Part shown: positions 26,499 to 33,729 of the stretch, in pieces
Numbering within the stretch: the first letter of the stretch is position 1
Layout of the letters: each line of letters opens with the position of its first letter
Source: Tropicibacter naphthalenivorans
GTDB lineage: Bacteria > Pseudomonadota > Alphaproteobacteria > Rhodobacterales > Rhodobacteraceae
Assembly (NCBI RefSeq): GCF_900176475.1
Contig: NZ_FWXX01000001.1
Coordinates: 186,001-250,000, forward strand
Direction of reading: 5' to 3'
Length of the DNA: 64,000 nt
Translations under genes and position numbers: made by a program
The notes under the pieces: model-generated
What the model was told of the DNA's origin: nothing
The model's database searches: none
What the model saw: the letters and a program-made list of their open reading frames with translations, nothing else

Positions 26499-27325
26499 GC
26501 GGGTTCGAAGGCTCTTTCCTCGGCGCGAATGACAAGATCAGCCCGCGCGCGATCATGGAGTGCAAGATCTGCTGGACGCCCTACGATCCGGCCGAAGGCG
26601 ACGACACGCGCTCGATCCTGCCGGGCACGCCGTTCATCGCGCTGCCCGACGACTGGGGCTGCCCGAACTGCGACGCGCCCAAGGAACAGTTCCTTGTCTC
26701 CGAAGATCCCGGCAGCGACGAGATGCGCGAAGCCGCTGAAATCGGGGCGAAAACCAACGCTCTGGTGACCGACTTTACCGAAGTCTGGCACGCCAAGATG
26801 CGCGACGTGCCGCTGGTCAACAAGCTGCTGCACGTGCAGGCGGTGGGCTGGCGCATGTATCAGGGCCGCCCGCTTGGCGTCTTGATCTCGCCGTGGTTCA
26901 TGAACCTGATCCAGCTGCCCGCCGAGGGCGAGGATTGGTCCGACCTGCGCGCCGGTGAAAAAGAGATTATCTCTTTTGAATCGGGGGATTATGAGTTCAT
27001 CCACAACACCCGGGAAATGGTGGGCGGCTACAAGGCCTGCTCGCTCTTCTCGCCGATGAATGACTTCAAAACGCAGGCGCAGGCCGTGGACGTGGCCAAT
27101 GCGGTGATGGTGGCCCTCTTCCAGGAGGAACACCGCGCCGAGACCGACCGCTCCGCCGACATCCGCGCCGCCCGCGAAGAGGAGCTCGCCGCTGTGGCCG
27201 CCGCCGAGGAAGCCGCCGAAGCAGAGGCTGAAGAGGCCCAAGCCGCCGCCGAAGAGGTCCCCGAATTGCCCGAAGCCCCCACCCGCCGTCAGGTTCTGAC
27301 CGCTGGATTGGCAAGCGAGGCCTGA
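26495..27325 (+). CDS. hupJ: HupJ: rubredoxin fused to HybE-family chaperone
   Basis: 276 residues from the ATG at 26495. The N-terminal rubredoxin has CKICWTPYD and CPNCDAPK (four Cys iron site). The remaining part resembles the HybE/HupJ assembly chaperone (VWHAKMRDVPLVNKLL, a PWFMNLIQLP block, FESGDYEFI). R. capsulatus HupJ has the same fusion, whereas rhizobia split it as HupI and HupJ. The C-terminal ~50 residues are Ala/Glu-rich and low complexity. The rubredoxin is thought to protect FeS or small-subunit maturation under O2. Confidence 0.9.
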   Translation: MSGFEGSFLGANDKISPRAIMECKICWTPYDPAEGDDTRSILPGTPFIALPDDWGCPNCDAPKEQFLVSEDPGSDEMREAAEIGAKTNALVTDFTEVWHAKMRDVPLVNKLLHVQAVGWRMYQGRPLGVLISPWFMNLIQLPAEGEDWSDLRAGEKEIISFESGDYEFIHNTREMVGGYKACSLFSPMNDFKTQAQAVDVANAVMVALFQEEHRAETDRSADIRAAREEELAAVAAAEEAAEAEAEEAQAAAEEVPELPEAPTRRQVLTAGLASEA

Positions 27326-27326
27326 G

Positions 27327-28205
27327 ATGCTCGACCGACCGGATATCTCCCTGCGCGCCATCGCCCCCACTCCCCTTCCTGTGGGTGATCTGGTGCGTGG
27401 GAAACCGGCCGAGCACGTGGCAGACCTGGTGCCGCGTCTCTTCAACCTGTGCCGTGCGGCGCAGATTGTCGGGGTCCGCATGGCGCTGGGTCTGCCCATC
27501 CCGGACGGGGTTGACCTGTCCGCCGACATTCGCCGCGAGCACGTCATGCGGCTGGCCGTGATGCTGCCCTCTCGCCTTGGGTTGGACCGCATCGGCTTGC
27601 CCATCGACTGGTCCGCCAGCCAGACAGAGGCGCTGATCGGGCCGGACGGCTTTCCCGCCACGCCCGAGGCCTTTGACCGTTATCTGGACAGCGACACCGG
27701 CATCGCGCCGCTTTTGCGCACCATCGCCAGCCGCTTTGCCCCGGGTGAAGCCTGCACCAATGCCCTGCCGACGGCGCAAGGCGGCACCACGCTGAACGGC
27801 GCCGCACAGGAAAACAGCGTCGCCATGCGGCACCTGGACCACCCGGTGATGGTCTGGATCGAAGACACCTACGGGCGCGGCCCCCTGTGGCGCACCGCCG
27901 CCCGCGCGATTGATTTGCAAGCCGCCGAAGAGGGCCGCCTGCCCGCGCCGGAATTGCTCGCCCCCGGCTGCGCCATTGTCCCGGCGGCGCGCGGCAGCTA
28001 CGCCATCGAGGCGCGCACAGACAACCGGGGCCGCGTTCTGGCCCTGCGGCGGGTGACGCCCACCGATCACCTGCTGGCACAGGGCGGGATCATGGACCAA
28101 AGCCTTGCGTCCCTGCCCCGCGCCAAACATGATCAGGCGCTGCTGTTGGTCGATATCCTCGACCCCTGCACGCCGCTGAAACTAGAGGAGCCGACCCATG
28201 CATGA
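27327..28205 (+). CDS. hupK: Hydrogenase maturation protein HupK
   Basis: 292 residues. HupK proteins look like a shortened hydrogenase large subunit. Here an N-terminal FNLCRAAQ and a C-terminal DILDPCTPL stand where the Ni-binding CxxC motifs would be, each with a single cysteine. It is proposed to act as a scaffold during NiFe cofactor assembly. It starts one base after hupJ and overlaps hypA by 8 bases. Confidence 0.88.
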   Translation: MLDRPDISLRAIAPTPLPVGDLVRGKPAEHVADLVPRLFNLCRAAQIVGVRMALGLPIPDGVDLSADIRREHVMRLAVMLPSRLGLDRIGLPIDWSASQTEALIGPDGFPATPEAFDRYLDSDTGIAPLLRTIASRFAPGEACTNALPTAQGGTTLNGAAQENSVAMRHLDHPVMVWIEDTYGRGPLWRTAARAIDLQAAEEGRLPAPELLAPGCAIVPAARGSYAIEARTDNRGRVLALRRVTPTDHLLAQGGIMDQSLASLPRAKHDQALLLVDILDPCTPLKLEEPTHA

Positions 28206-28539
28206 GATGTCGATCTGCGAAGGCATCCGCACCGTGATCGAGGATCACACCCGCGGCCATGATGTCAAAGGCGTCAAATGCGTGCGCGTGGAAATCGGCC
28301 AATTCGCGGGGGTCGAAAAGCCCGCGCTGGAATTTGCATTCGAGGTCGTCATGCGCGGCAGCGTCGCCGAGGGCGCGCAGCTGATCATGATCGACCTGCC
28401 CGGAAAGGCCATGTGCTACGACTGTATGCACGAGGTCGAAATCCCCGAACGGCTTGCGCCCTGCCCCGATTGCGGCGGCGGCAAACTGATGCCAACCGGC
28501 GGGGAAGAAATGAGAATCAAGGATTTGGAGGTCATCTGA
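28198..28539 (+). CDS. hypA: Nickel metallochaperone HypA
   Basis: 113 residues. [10 protein letters not shown] gives the Ni-binding His2-Glu3. The zinc site is CYDCMHEVE and CPDCGGG (two CxxC). It delivers nickel to the hydrogenase large subunit with HypB. It overlaps hupK upstream and touches hypB by the TGATG junction. Confidence 0.95.
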   Translation: MHEMSICEGIRTVIEDHTRGHDVKGVKCVRVEIGQFAGVEKPALEFAFEVVMRGSVAEGAQLIMIDLPGKAMCYDCMHEVEIPERLAPCPDCGGGKLMPTGGEEMRIKDLEVI

Positions 28540-29450
28540 TGTGTACGGTTTGCGGCTGCGGAGACAGCAAGCTCGAAGGGCATTCCCACTCTCACGATCA
28601 CGGTCATTCGCACGCGCATGATCACGATCATCACCACCATCATGACCACGATCACCACCATCATGATCACAGCCACGACCACAGCCATGACCACAGCCAC
28701 GATCACCACCATCACCACGGCGGCGATCTGCACTATGGCAAAGGCCCGGCGGGTGTCGCCGTTCCCGGCATGTCGCAGGACCGCCTGATCGAGATCGAGA
28801 CCGACATTCTGGCCAAGAACGACCGCTACGCCGACGCCAACCGCGCCAAGCTGAACGCGCAAGGCATCTTTGCCATCAACCTCGTGTCGTCCCCCGGATC
28901 GGGCAAGACCACCCTTCTGTGCAAGACCATCGAACGCCTCGGCAGCCACCCTCTGGCCGTCATCGAGGGCGACCAGCAGACCGCCAACGACGCCGAGCGC
29001 ATCCGCGCCACCGGAGCCAAGGCCATTCAGGTCAACACCGGCAAGGGCTGCCATCTGGACGGCCACATGGTCGGCCACGCGATGGAGCACCTCGGGCTCG
29101 AAGCAGGCTCTTTCCTGTTCATCGAGAACGTCGGCAACCTTGTGTGTCCTGCGGGCTTTGACCTTGGCGAAGACTGCAAGGTCGCGATCCTGTCCGTCAC
29201 CGAGGGCGAGGACAAGCCCTTGAAATACCCCGATATGTTCACCGCCTCGCGGCTCGCGCTGCTGAACAAGGTCGACCTTGCGCCGCATTGCGACGTGGAC
29301 CTTGACCTGTATGAGAAAAACCTGCGCCGCGTGAATCCCGGCATCGAGGTGATCCGCGTCAGCGCCCGCACCGGCGAGGGCATGGACAACTGGCTCAACT
29401 GGCTGCAAGGCGCATTGGCCCGCAAGGCCGGCAAGGCGGCGGCGGAATAA
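28539..29450 (+). CDS. hypB: Nickel-inserting GTPase HypB, histidine-rich
   Basis: 303 residues from the ATG at 28539. The N-terminus has CTVCGCG (the high-affinity CxxCGC-type site), then a His-rich stretch with 29 histidines between residues ~14 and 60. A P-loop GTPase follows with SSPGSGKTT, the EGDQQT switch, the CHLDGHM metal site and NKVDL. The His tract can store or buffer nickel, as in Bradyrhizobium HypB. The codons in the tract mix CAC and CAT, so it is not a simple DNA slip. Confidence 0.95.
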   Translation: MCTVCGCGDSKLEGHSHSHDHGHSHAHDHDHHHHHDHDHHHHDHSHDHSHDHSHDHHHHHGGDLHYGKGPAGVAVPGMSQDRLIEIETDILAKNDRYADANRAKLNAQGIFAINLVSSPGSGKTTLLCKTIERLGSHPLAVIEGDQQTANDAERIRATGAKAIQVNTGKGCHLDGHMVGHAMEHLGLEAGSFLFIENVGNLVCPAGFDLGEDCKVAILSVTEGEDKPLKYPDMFTASRLALLNKVDLAPHCDVDLDLYEKNLRRVNPGIEVIRVSARTGEGMDNWLNWLQGALARKAGKAAAE

Positions 29451-30928
29451 TGACCGACACGCTGCCCACCATCCTGCTGGTCGACGACGAGGAACACTCG
29501 CTCGCGTCCATGCGCATGGCGCTCGAGGACGATTTCGACTGTCTGACGGCGGCGAATGCCGATGAGGCCGCCGCCCTGATGGAAGAAAACTACGTTCAGG
29601 TGATCTTTTGCGATCAGCGGATGCCGGGGCGGACGGGCGTGGAGTTCCTGACCGAGGTGCGTGACCGCTGGCCGGAAACGGTGCGGATCATCATCACCGG
29701 TTACACCGAAAGCAGCGATATGATCGCCGCCATCAACGAGGCCGGGATCTACCAGTTCCTGACCAAGCCGTGGCACCCCGATCACCTGCTGATGACCGCC
29801 AAGAACGCCACCGATCTGTTTGCGCTGAACCGCGATCACGAGCGGCTGAGCTTGGAAATGCGGTATCTGTCGCGCTCGGTGGAATCCAAGCTAGAGGAAC
29901 AGCGCAAAGCCCTGCGCGAGGGTTTGGGCTTTGAGAACGTGCTGCGCGGGCCGAACTCGCCGCTAGAGCCGGTGATCGCGCAGGCCCGCCAGTTCGCCAG
30001 CTTTGACGTGCCGGTCCTGATCTTTGGGGAGAATGGCACCGGCAAGGCGGCGCTGGCGCGGGCGATGCACTATAGCTCCCTTCGGTCGGACCGCCCGTTT
30101 CAGGAACTCAACTGCACCGGCGTGTCGGACGAGCTGCTGGAGCTGGAGTTGTTCGGCGCGCGGCGCGGTGCCCTGCCGGGGCTGTCCGCCAACAAGATCG
30201 GCCTGCTGCAAAAGGCCGACCGCGGCACGCTGTTCCTGAACGGGGTGGCGGACCTGTCGCCGCAGATGCAGCTGGCGCTGGTGCGGGTCGCGACCGAAGG
30301 CTCGTTCCGCCCGCTTGGCAGCGTCGAAAGCCAGCGCGTCAACGTCCGCCTGCTCGCGGGCAGCGTTCACGACCTGCGCAAGGACGTGGCCGAGGGGCGG
30401 TTCCGCTCGGACCTGTACTACGCGCTTGCCCGCGCGACGCTGGCCGTCCCGCCCCTGCGCGAACGGCGCAGCGATGTGCCGGTCCTGGCGCAGAACCTGC
30501 TGTTCACCGCCGCAAGCGAGCACGGCAAGCCGGTGCATGGCCTGTCCGAGGACGCGGTGAGGTTCCTTGAGGCCTACGACTGGCCCGGCAACCTGCGCGA
30601 GATGGAAAACGAAATGGTGCGGATGCTGATCTTTTCGCAGGACGCCATCCTTGGCCCCGAGCTGATCTCGCGCCACATCCTGCAAGCCGCGCCCTGCACC
30701 GAACGGGGCGACGAGGCCGAAGAGGCCGTGCTGGCCGGGACCGGCACGCTCAAGGATCGGGTCGAGCGGATCGAGATGCGCATCCTGCGCGAGACGCTCA
30801 CGCGGCTGAAGTGGAACAAGAGCCGCGCCGCCAACGAATTGGGCCTGTCCCGCGTTGGCCTGCGCGCCAAGATCGACCGTTACGGGCTGGAAGAGCCGGG
30901 GCGCGTCACCCAATCAGAGGAGGACTAA
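29450..30928 (+). CDS. hupR: Hydrogenase response regulator HupR (NtrC family, sigma54-independent type)
   Basis: 492 residues. The receiver domain has DDEE and the phospho-acceptor Asp55 in [10 protein letters not shown]. The AAA+ domain has an altered Walker A ([12 protein letters not shown]), and [12 protein letters not shown] stands where GAFTGA should be. A Fis-type helix-turn-helix ends the protein. R. capsulatus HupR likewise lacks GAFTGA, works with sigma70 RNA polymerase and activates hupSL when unphosphorylated. Its gene lies inside the hyp genes, overlapping the hypB stop by one base. Confidence 0.93.
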   Translation: MTDTLPTILLVDDEEHSLASMRMALEDDFDCLTAANADEAAALMEENYVQVIFCDQRMPGRTGVEFLTEVRDRWPETVRIIITGYTESSDMIAAINEAGIYQFLTKPWHPDHLLMTAKNATDLFALNRDHERLSLEMRYLSRSVESKLEEQRKALREGLGFENVLRGPNSPLEPVIAQARQFASFDVPVLIFGENGTGKAALARAMHYSSLRSDRPFQELNCTGVSDELLELELFGARRGALPGLSANKIGLLQKADRGTLFLNGVADLSPQMQLALVRVATEGSFRPLGSVESQRVNVRLLAGSVHDLRKDVAEGRFRSDLYYALARATLAVPPLRERRSDVPVLAQNLLFTAASEHGKPVHGLSEDAVRFLEAYDWPGNLREMENEMVRMLIFSQDAILGPELISRHILQAAPCTERGDEAEEAVLAGTGTLKDRVERIEMRILRETLTRLKWNKSRAANELGLSRVGLRAKIDRYGLEEPGRVTQSEED

Positions 30929-30931
30929 GGG

Positions 30932-31222
30932 ATGTGTCTGGGAATTCCGGGACAGATCGTCGAGATCACCGACGCGGCCCGCATGATGGCCATGGCCGAA
31001 GTGTCCGGCGTCCGGCGTGAGGTCAACGTCGCCTGCATCGCGGGGGCTGATCTGAACGAAGCGGTGGGCAAATGGGCCCTGATCCACGTGGGCTTTGCCA
31101 TGTCCGAGATCGACGAGGCCGAGGCGGCTGAAACCCTCGAGGCGCTGCGCCATTTGGGCGAGGCCCAGGAAGAGCTGGAGGCAATGGCCGCAGGACAGGC
31201 CGCGCTGGAGGACGCGCGATGA
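30932..31222 (+). CDS. hypC: Hydrogenase chaperone HypC
   Basis: 96 residues starting MCLGIPGQIVEI, with the Cys2 and the typical beta-barrel core (VSGVRREVNVACI, WALIHVGFAMSEIDE). With HypD it carries the Fe(CN)2CO precursor to the large subunit. The stop overlaps hypD by ATGA. Confidence 0.95.
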   Translation: MCLGIPGQIVEITDAARMMAMAEVSGVRREVNVACIAGADLNEAVGKWALIHVGFAMSEIDEAEAAETLEALRHLGEAQEELEAMAAGQAALEDAR

Positions 31223-32361
31223 AATACGCCGAGGAATTCCGCGACCCCAAGGCCGCCAAGGCTTTGCTGGCCCGCATTCAGGACGTGGTGACCGAAATCG
31301 GCGCCACCAAGGACAAGCCGGTCCACATCATGGAGGTCTGCGGCGGGCACACCCACGCGATCTTTCGCTATGGCTTGGACAAGCTGACCCCCGAGGGGCT
31401 GGAGTTCATCCACGGCCCCGGCTGCCCGGTCTGCGTTCTGCCCATGAGCCGCGTTGACGAATGCGTCGAATTGGCAGAGCAAGAGGGCGTGATTTTCTGC
31501 ACCTTTGGCGACGCCATGCGCGTGCCGGGCACCCGCAAGAGCCTGATGCAGGCCAAGGCCGACGGCTGCGACATCCGCATGGTCTACTCGCCCTTGGACG
31601 CTTTGGAGCTGGCGCGGCGCAACCCGGACCGACAGGTGGTGTTCTTTGGGCTGGGCTTCGAGACAACGACGCCCTCGACCGCGCTGAGCATACAGCAAGC
31701 GGCGCGCGAGGGGCTGGAAAACTTCAGCGTGTTCTGCAACCACATCGTGGTGCCGCCGCCGATCAAGGCTTTGCTCGACGATCCGCATATGGTCTTGGAC
31801 GGGTTTGTCGGGCCGGGGCATGTGTCCATGGTGATCGGCATCCATCCTTATGATTTCATTGCGCAGGATTACGGCAAGCCAATTGTCGTGGCGGGGTTCG
31901 AGCCTTTGGACCTGTTGCAGTCGGTGCTGATGGTGCTGGAGCAGATCCGCGACGGCCGCGCCGAGGTGGAAAACCAATACGCGCGCATCGTGCCCGAGCA
32001 TGGCAACCCGGTGTCGCTGGCGGCGATCGAGGACGTCTACGAGATGCGCCCGAGCTTTGAGTGGCGCGGTCTGGGAGAGATCGACAGCAGCGGTCTGCGT
32101 ATTCGCGAGAAATACGCCGCCTACGACGCCGAAGCCAAGTTCGGCATCGGTTACGGCGCGGGCGCGCGGGTGGTGAAAGAGCCCGAAGGCTGCGCCTGCG
32201 GCGCGGTGATGACGGGCCGGATGAAGCCGGTGCAATGCCCTCAGTTCGGTCTGGGGTGCACGCCCGAGATGCCCTTGGGCGCGTTGATGGTGTCCTCCGA
32301 GGGAGCTTGTGCGGCGTACTATCAATACGGCGGCGCGCGGGCGGCGGAACCTGCGGAATAA
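31219..32361 (+). CDS. hypD: Hydrogenase iron-cofactor assembly protein HypD
   Basis: 380 residues. Motifs: MEVCGGHTHAIFRYG with the CGGHTH signature near 35-41, GPGCPVCVLP, the CTFGD block, GFETT, GPGHVSMVIG, and C-terminal cysteines for the [4Fe-4S] cluster (GCACGAV, then CPQFGLGCTPE). It assembles the Fe(CN)2CO unit with HypC. Only ~200 bases separate it from hypE, but that gap is filled by a dispersed repeat. Confidence 0.95.
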   Translation: MKYAEEFRDPKAAKALLARIQDVVTEIGATKDKPVHIMEVCGGHTHAIFRYGLDKLTPEGLEFIHGPGCPVCVLPMSRVDECVELAEQEGVIFCTFGDAMRVPGTRKSLMQAKADGCDIRMVYSPLDALELARRNPDRQVVFFGLGFETTTPSTALSIQQAAREGLENFSVFCNHIVVPPPIKALLDDPHMVLDGFVGPGHVSMVIGIHPYDFIAQDYGKPIVVAGFEPLDLLQSVLMVLEQIRDGRAEVENQYARIVPEHGNPVSLAAIEDVYEMRPSFEWRGLGEIDSSGLRIREKYAAYDAEAKFGIGYGAGARVVKEPEGCACGAVMTGRMKPVQCPQFGLGCTPEMPLGALMVSSEGACAAYYQYGGARAAEPAE

Positions 32362-32450
32362 GCGGTTTCGTCCCGGCTGCGCCGGGCCGACCGGCGCGCC
32401 CCTAGCGGGGCGCGTTACAGGACCGAGGCGCGCCCGTGCCGGGCGCGAAG

Positions 32451-32560
32451 AGGGGGCGCTGCCCCGTCGCACAGAAGGTGCGCATCTAAACAGGAAGGGG
32501 GCGCTGCCCCCCTGCCCTGAAGGGCATTCCCCCCGGGATATTTGAAAAGAGAAGAAGACG
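32451..32560 (+). repeat. Dispersed intergenic repeat, copy C, between hypD and hypE
   Basis: A full bipartite copy: AGGGGGCGCTGCCCC, a spacer with CGCATCTAAA, GGGGGCGCTGCCCCCC, CCCCCCGGGATATTTG and AAAGAGAAGAAGAC. It ends 2 bases before the hypE ATG, so its AGAGAAGAAG end is the only purine-rich candidate ribosome site. Confidence 0.8.
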
Positions 32561-32562
32561 AG

Positions 32563-33585
32563 ATGGCGCTGAGAGATGAACGGGTGACGCTGGCCCATGG
32601 TGGCGGCGGCAAGGCGATGCGGGACTTGATCGAGGAGGTCTTTACCTCTGTGTTTCAGCCCGACGCCATGGAGGATCAGGCGCGTTTGGTGTCGGAAGCT
32701 TTGTGCGAGCCGGGGGCGCGTTTGGCGATGACCACCGATGGGTTCGTGGTCGATCCCGTCGAGTTTCCCGGCGGCGACATTGGCAAGATCGCGGTCTGCG
32801 GGACGGTGAATGACCTTGCGGTGGGCGGGGCGAAGCCTTTGTGGCTGTCGGCGGCGTTTATCATCGAAGAGGGCACAGAGATCGCGCTTTTGCGGCGGAT
32901 CGTGGCCTCGATGCAGGCGGAGGCCGAGAAGGCGGGCGTGCGCATTGTGACCGGCGATACCAAGGTTGTCGGGCGCGGCTCGGCGGACAAGGTGTTCATC
33001 ACCACCTCGGGTGTGGGGGTCATTCCGCCGGGGCGGGACATGGCCGCGACCAAGGTGCGGCCCGGCGATGTGGCCATCGTGAATGGCGTGCTTGGGGACC
33101 ATGGCGCGGCGATCATGGCGGCGCGCGGGGATATGGCCTTGTCCGCCGAGATCCCGTCGGATTGTGCGGGACTTGGGCATTTGATGCAGGCCGTCCTGGC
33201 CGCCGCCCCTGATGCGCGGGCCTGCCGGGATGCGACGCGCGGCGGTTTGGCCAGTGCTTTGAACGAGATCGCCGAGGCGGCTGGCGTTGGGATCGAGATC
33301 GAAGAGACCGCCTTGCCCCTGCGCCCCGAGGTGAAGGGCGTTTGCGAGATCCTCGGGCTGGACCCGCTGTACCTGGCGAACGAAGGGACGCTGGTGGTGT
33401 TTGTGCCGGAGGATCAGGCCGAGGCGGCCTTGGCAGCGATGAAGACCGTGCCCGAGGGCGCGGGCGCGACCGTGATCGGCAAGGCCACAGACGGCCCCAA
33501 GGGGCGCGTTACCATGCGCACGCTGTTTGGCGGTGGGCGGATTGTCGACATGCTGGTGGGTGAGCAACTGCCGCGGATTTGCTGA
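32563..33585 (+). CDS. hypE: Carbamoyl dehydratase HypE
   Basis: 340 residues from the ATG at 32563. An in-frame TTG at 32542, inside the repeat, is a less likely start. The start VTLAHGGGGKAM is characteristic, followed by the PurM-like ATP-binding region (KIAVCGTVNDLAVGGAKPL) and a C-terminal PRIC ending in the cysteine that receives the carbamoyl group from HypF. It dehydrates thiocarboxamide to thiocyanate for the CN ligands. Confidence 0.95.
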   Translation: MALRDERVTLAHGGGGKAMRDLIEEVFTSVFQPDAMEDQARLVSEALCEPGARLAMTTDGFVVDPVEFPGGDIGKIAVCGTVNDLAVGGAKPLWLSAAFIIEEGTEIALLRRIVASMQAEAEKAGVRIVTGDTKVVGRGSADKVFITTSGVGVIPPGRDMAATKVRPGDVAIVNGVLGDHGAAIMAARGDMALSAEIPSDCAGLGHLMQAVLAAAPDARACRDATRGGLASALNEIAEAAGVGIEIEETALPLRPEVKGVCEILGLDPLYLANEGTLVVFVPEDQAEAALAAMKTVPEGAGATVIGKATDGPKGRVTMRTLFGGGRIVDMLVGEQLPRIC

Positions 33586-33633
33586 GGGGCGTGGGGGGGC
33601 ATCAAGGCGGCGCCCGCTTGGGGCCACCTCACC

Positions 33634-33729
33634 TATGCCCCTCTGGGCCACGGTAATTATGCCCCTCTGGGCCACTATAGTTATGGCCCTCTGGGCCAAT
33701 ATGATTATGGCCCTCTGGGCCAATGAAAC
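33634..33729. repeat. Four tandem 24-bp units with GGCC-type hairpins
   Basis: Units start at 33634, 33658, 33682 and 33706. Each holds TATG, then SCCCTCTGGGCCA and 7 variable bases. On the minus strand the core TGGCCC-AGA-GGGSCA is a short inverted repeat in each unit. The CheR-fusion gene on the minus strand terminates inside the last unit (stop at 33705-33707). The array fills the gap between convergent hypE and that gene. Confidence 0.8.

Noticed and set aside
28560-28730. Histidine-rich tract as simple-sequence artefact
   Set aside because: It is in frame inside hypB, mixes CAC and CAT codons, and such tracts are known in HypB.
33634-33729. CRISPR-like short repeats
   Set aside because: The period is 24 bases with 7 variable bases, too short for spacers.
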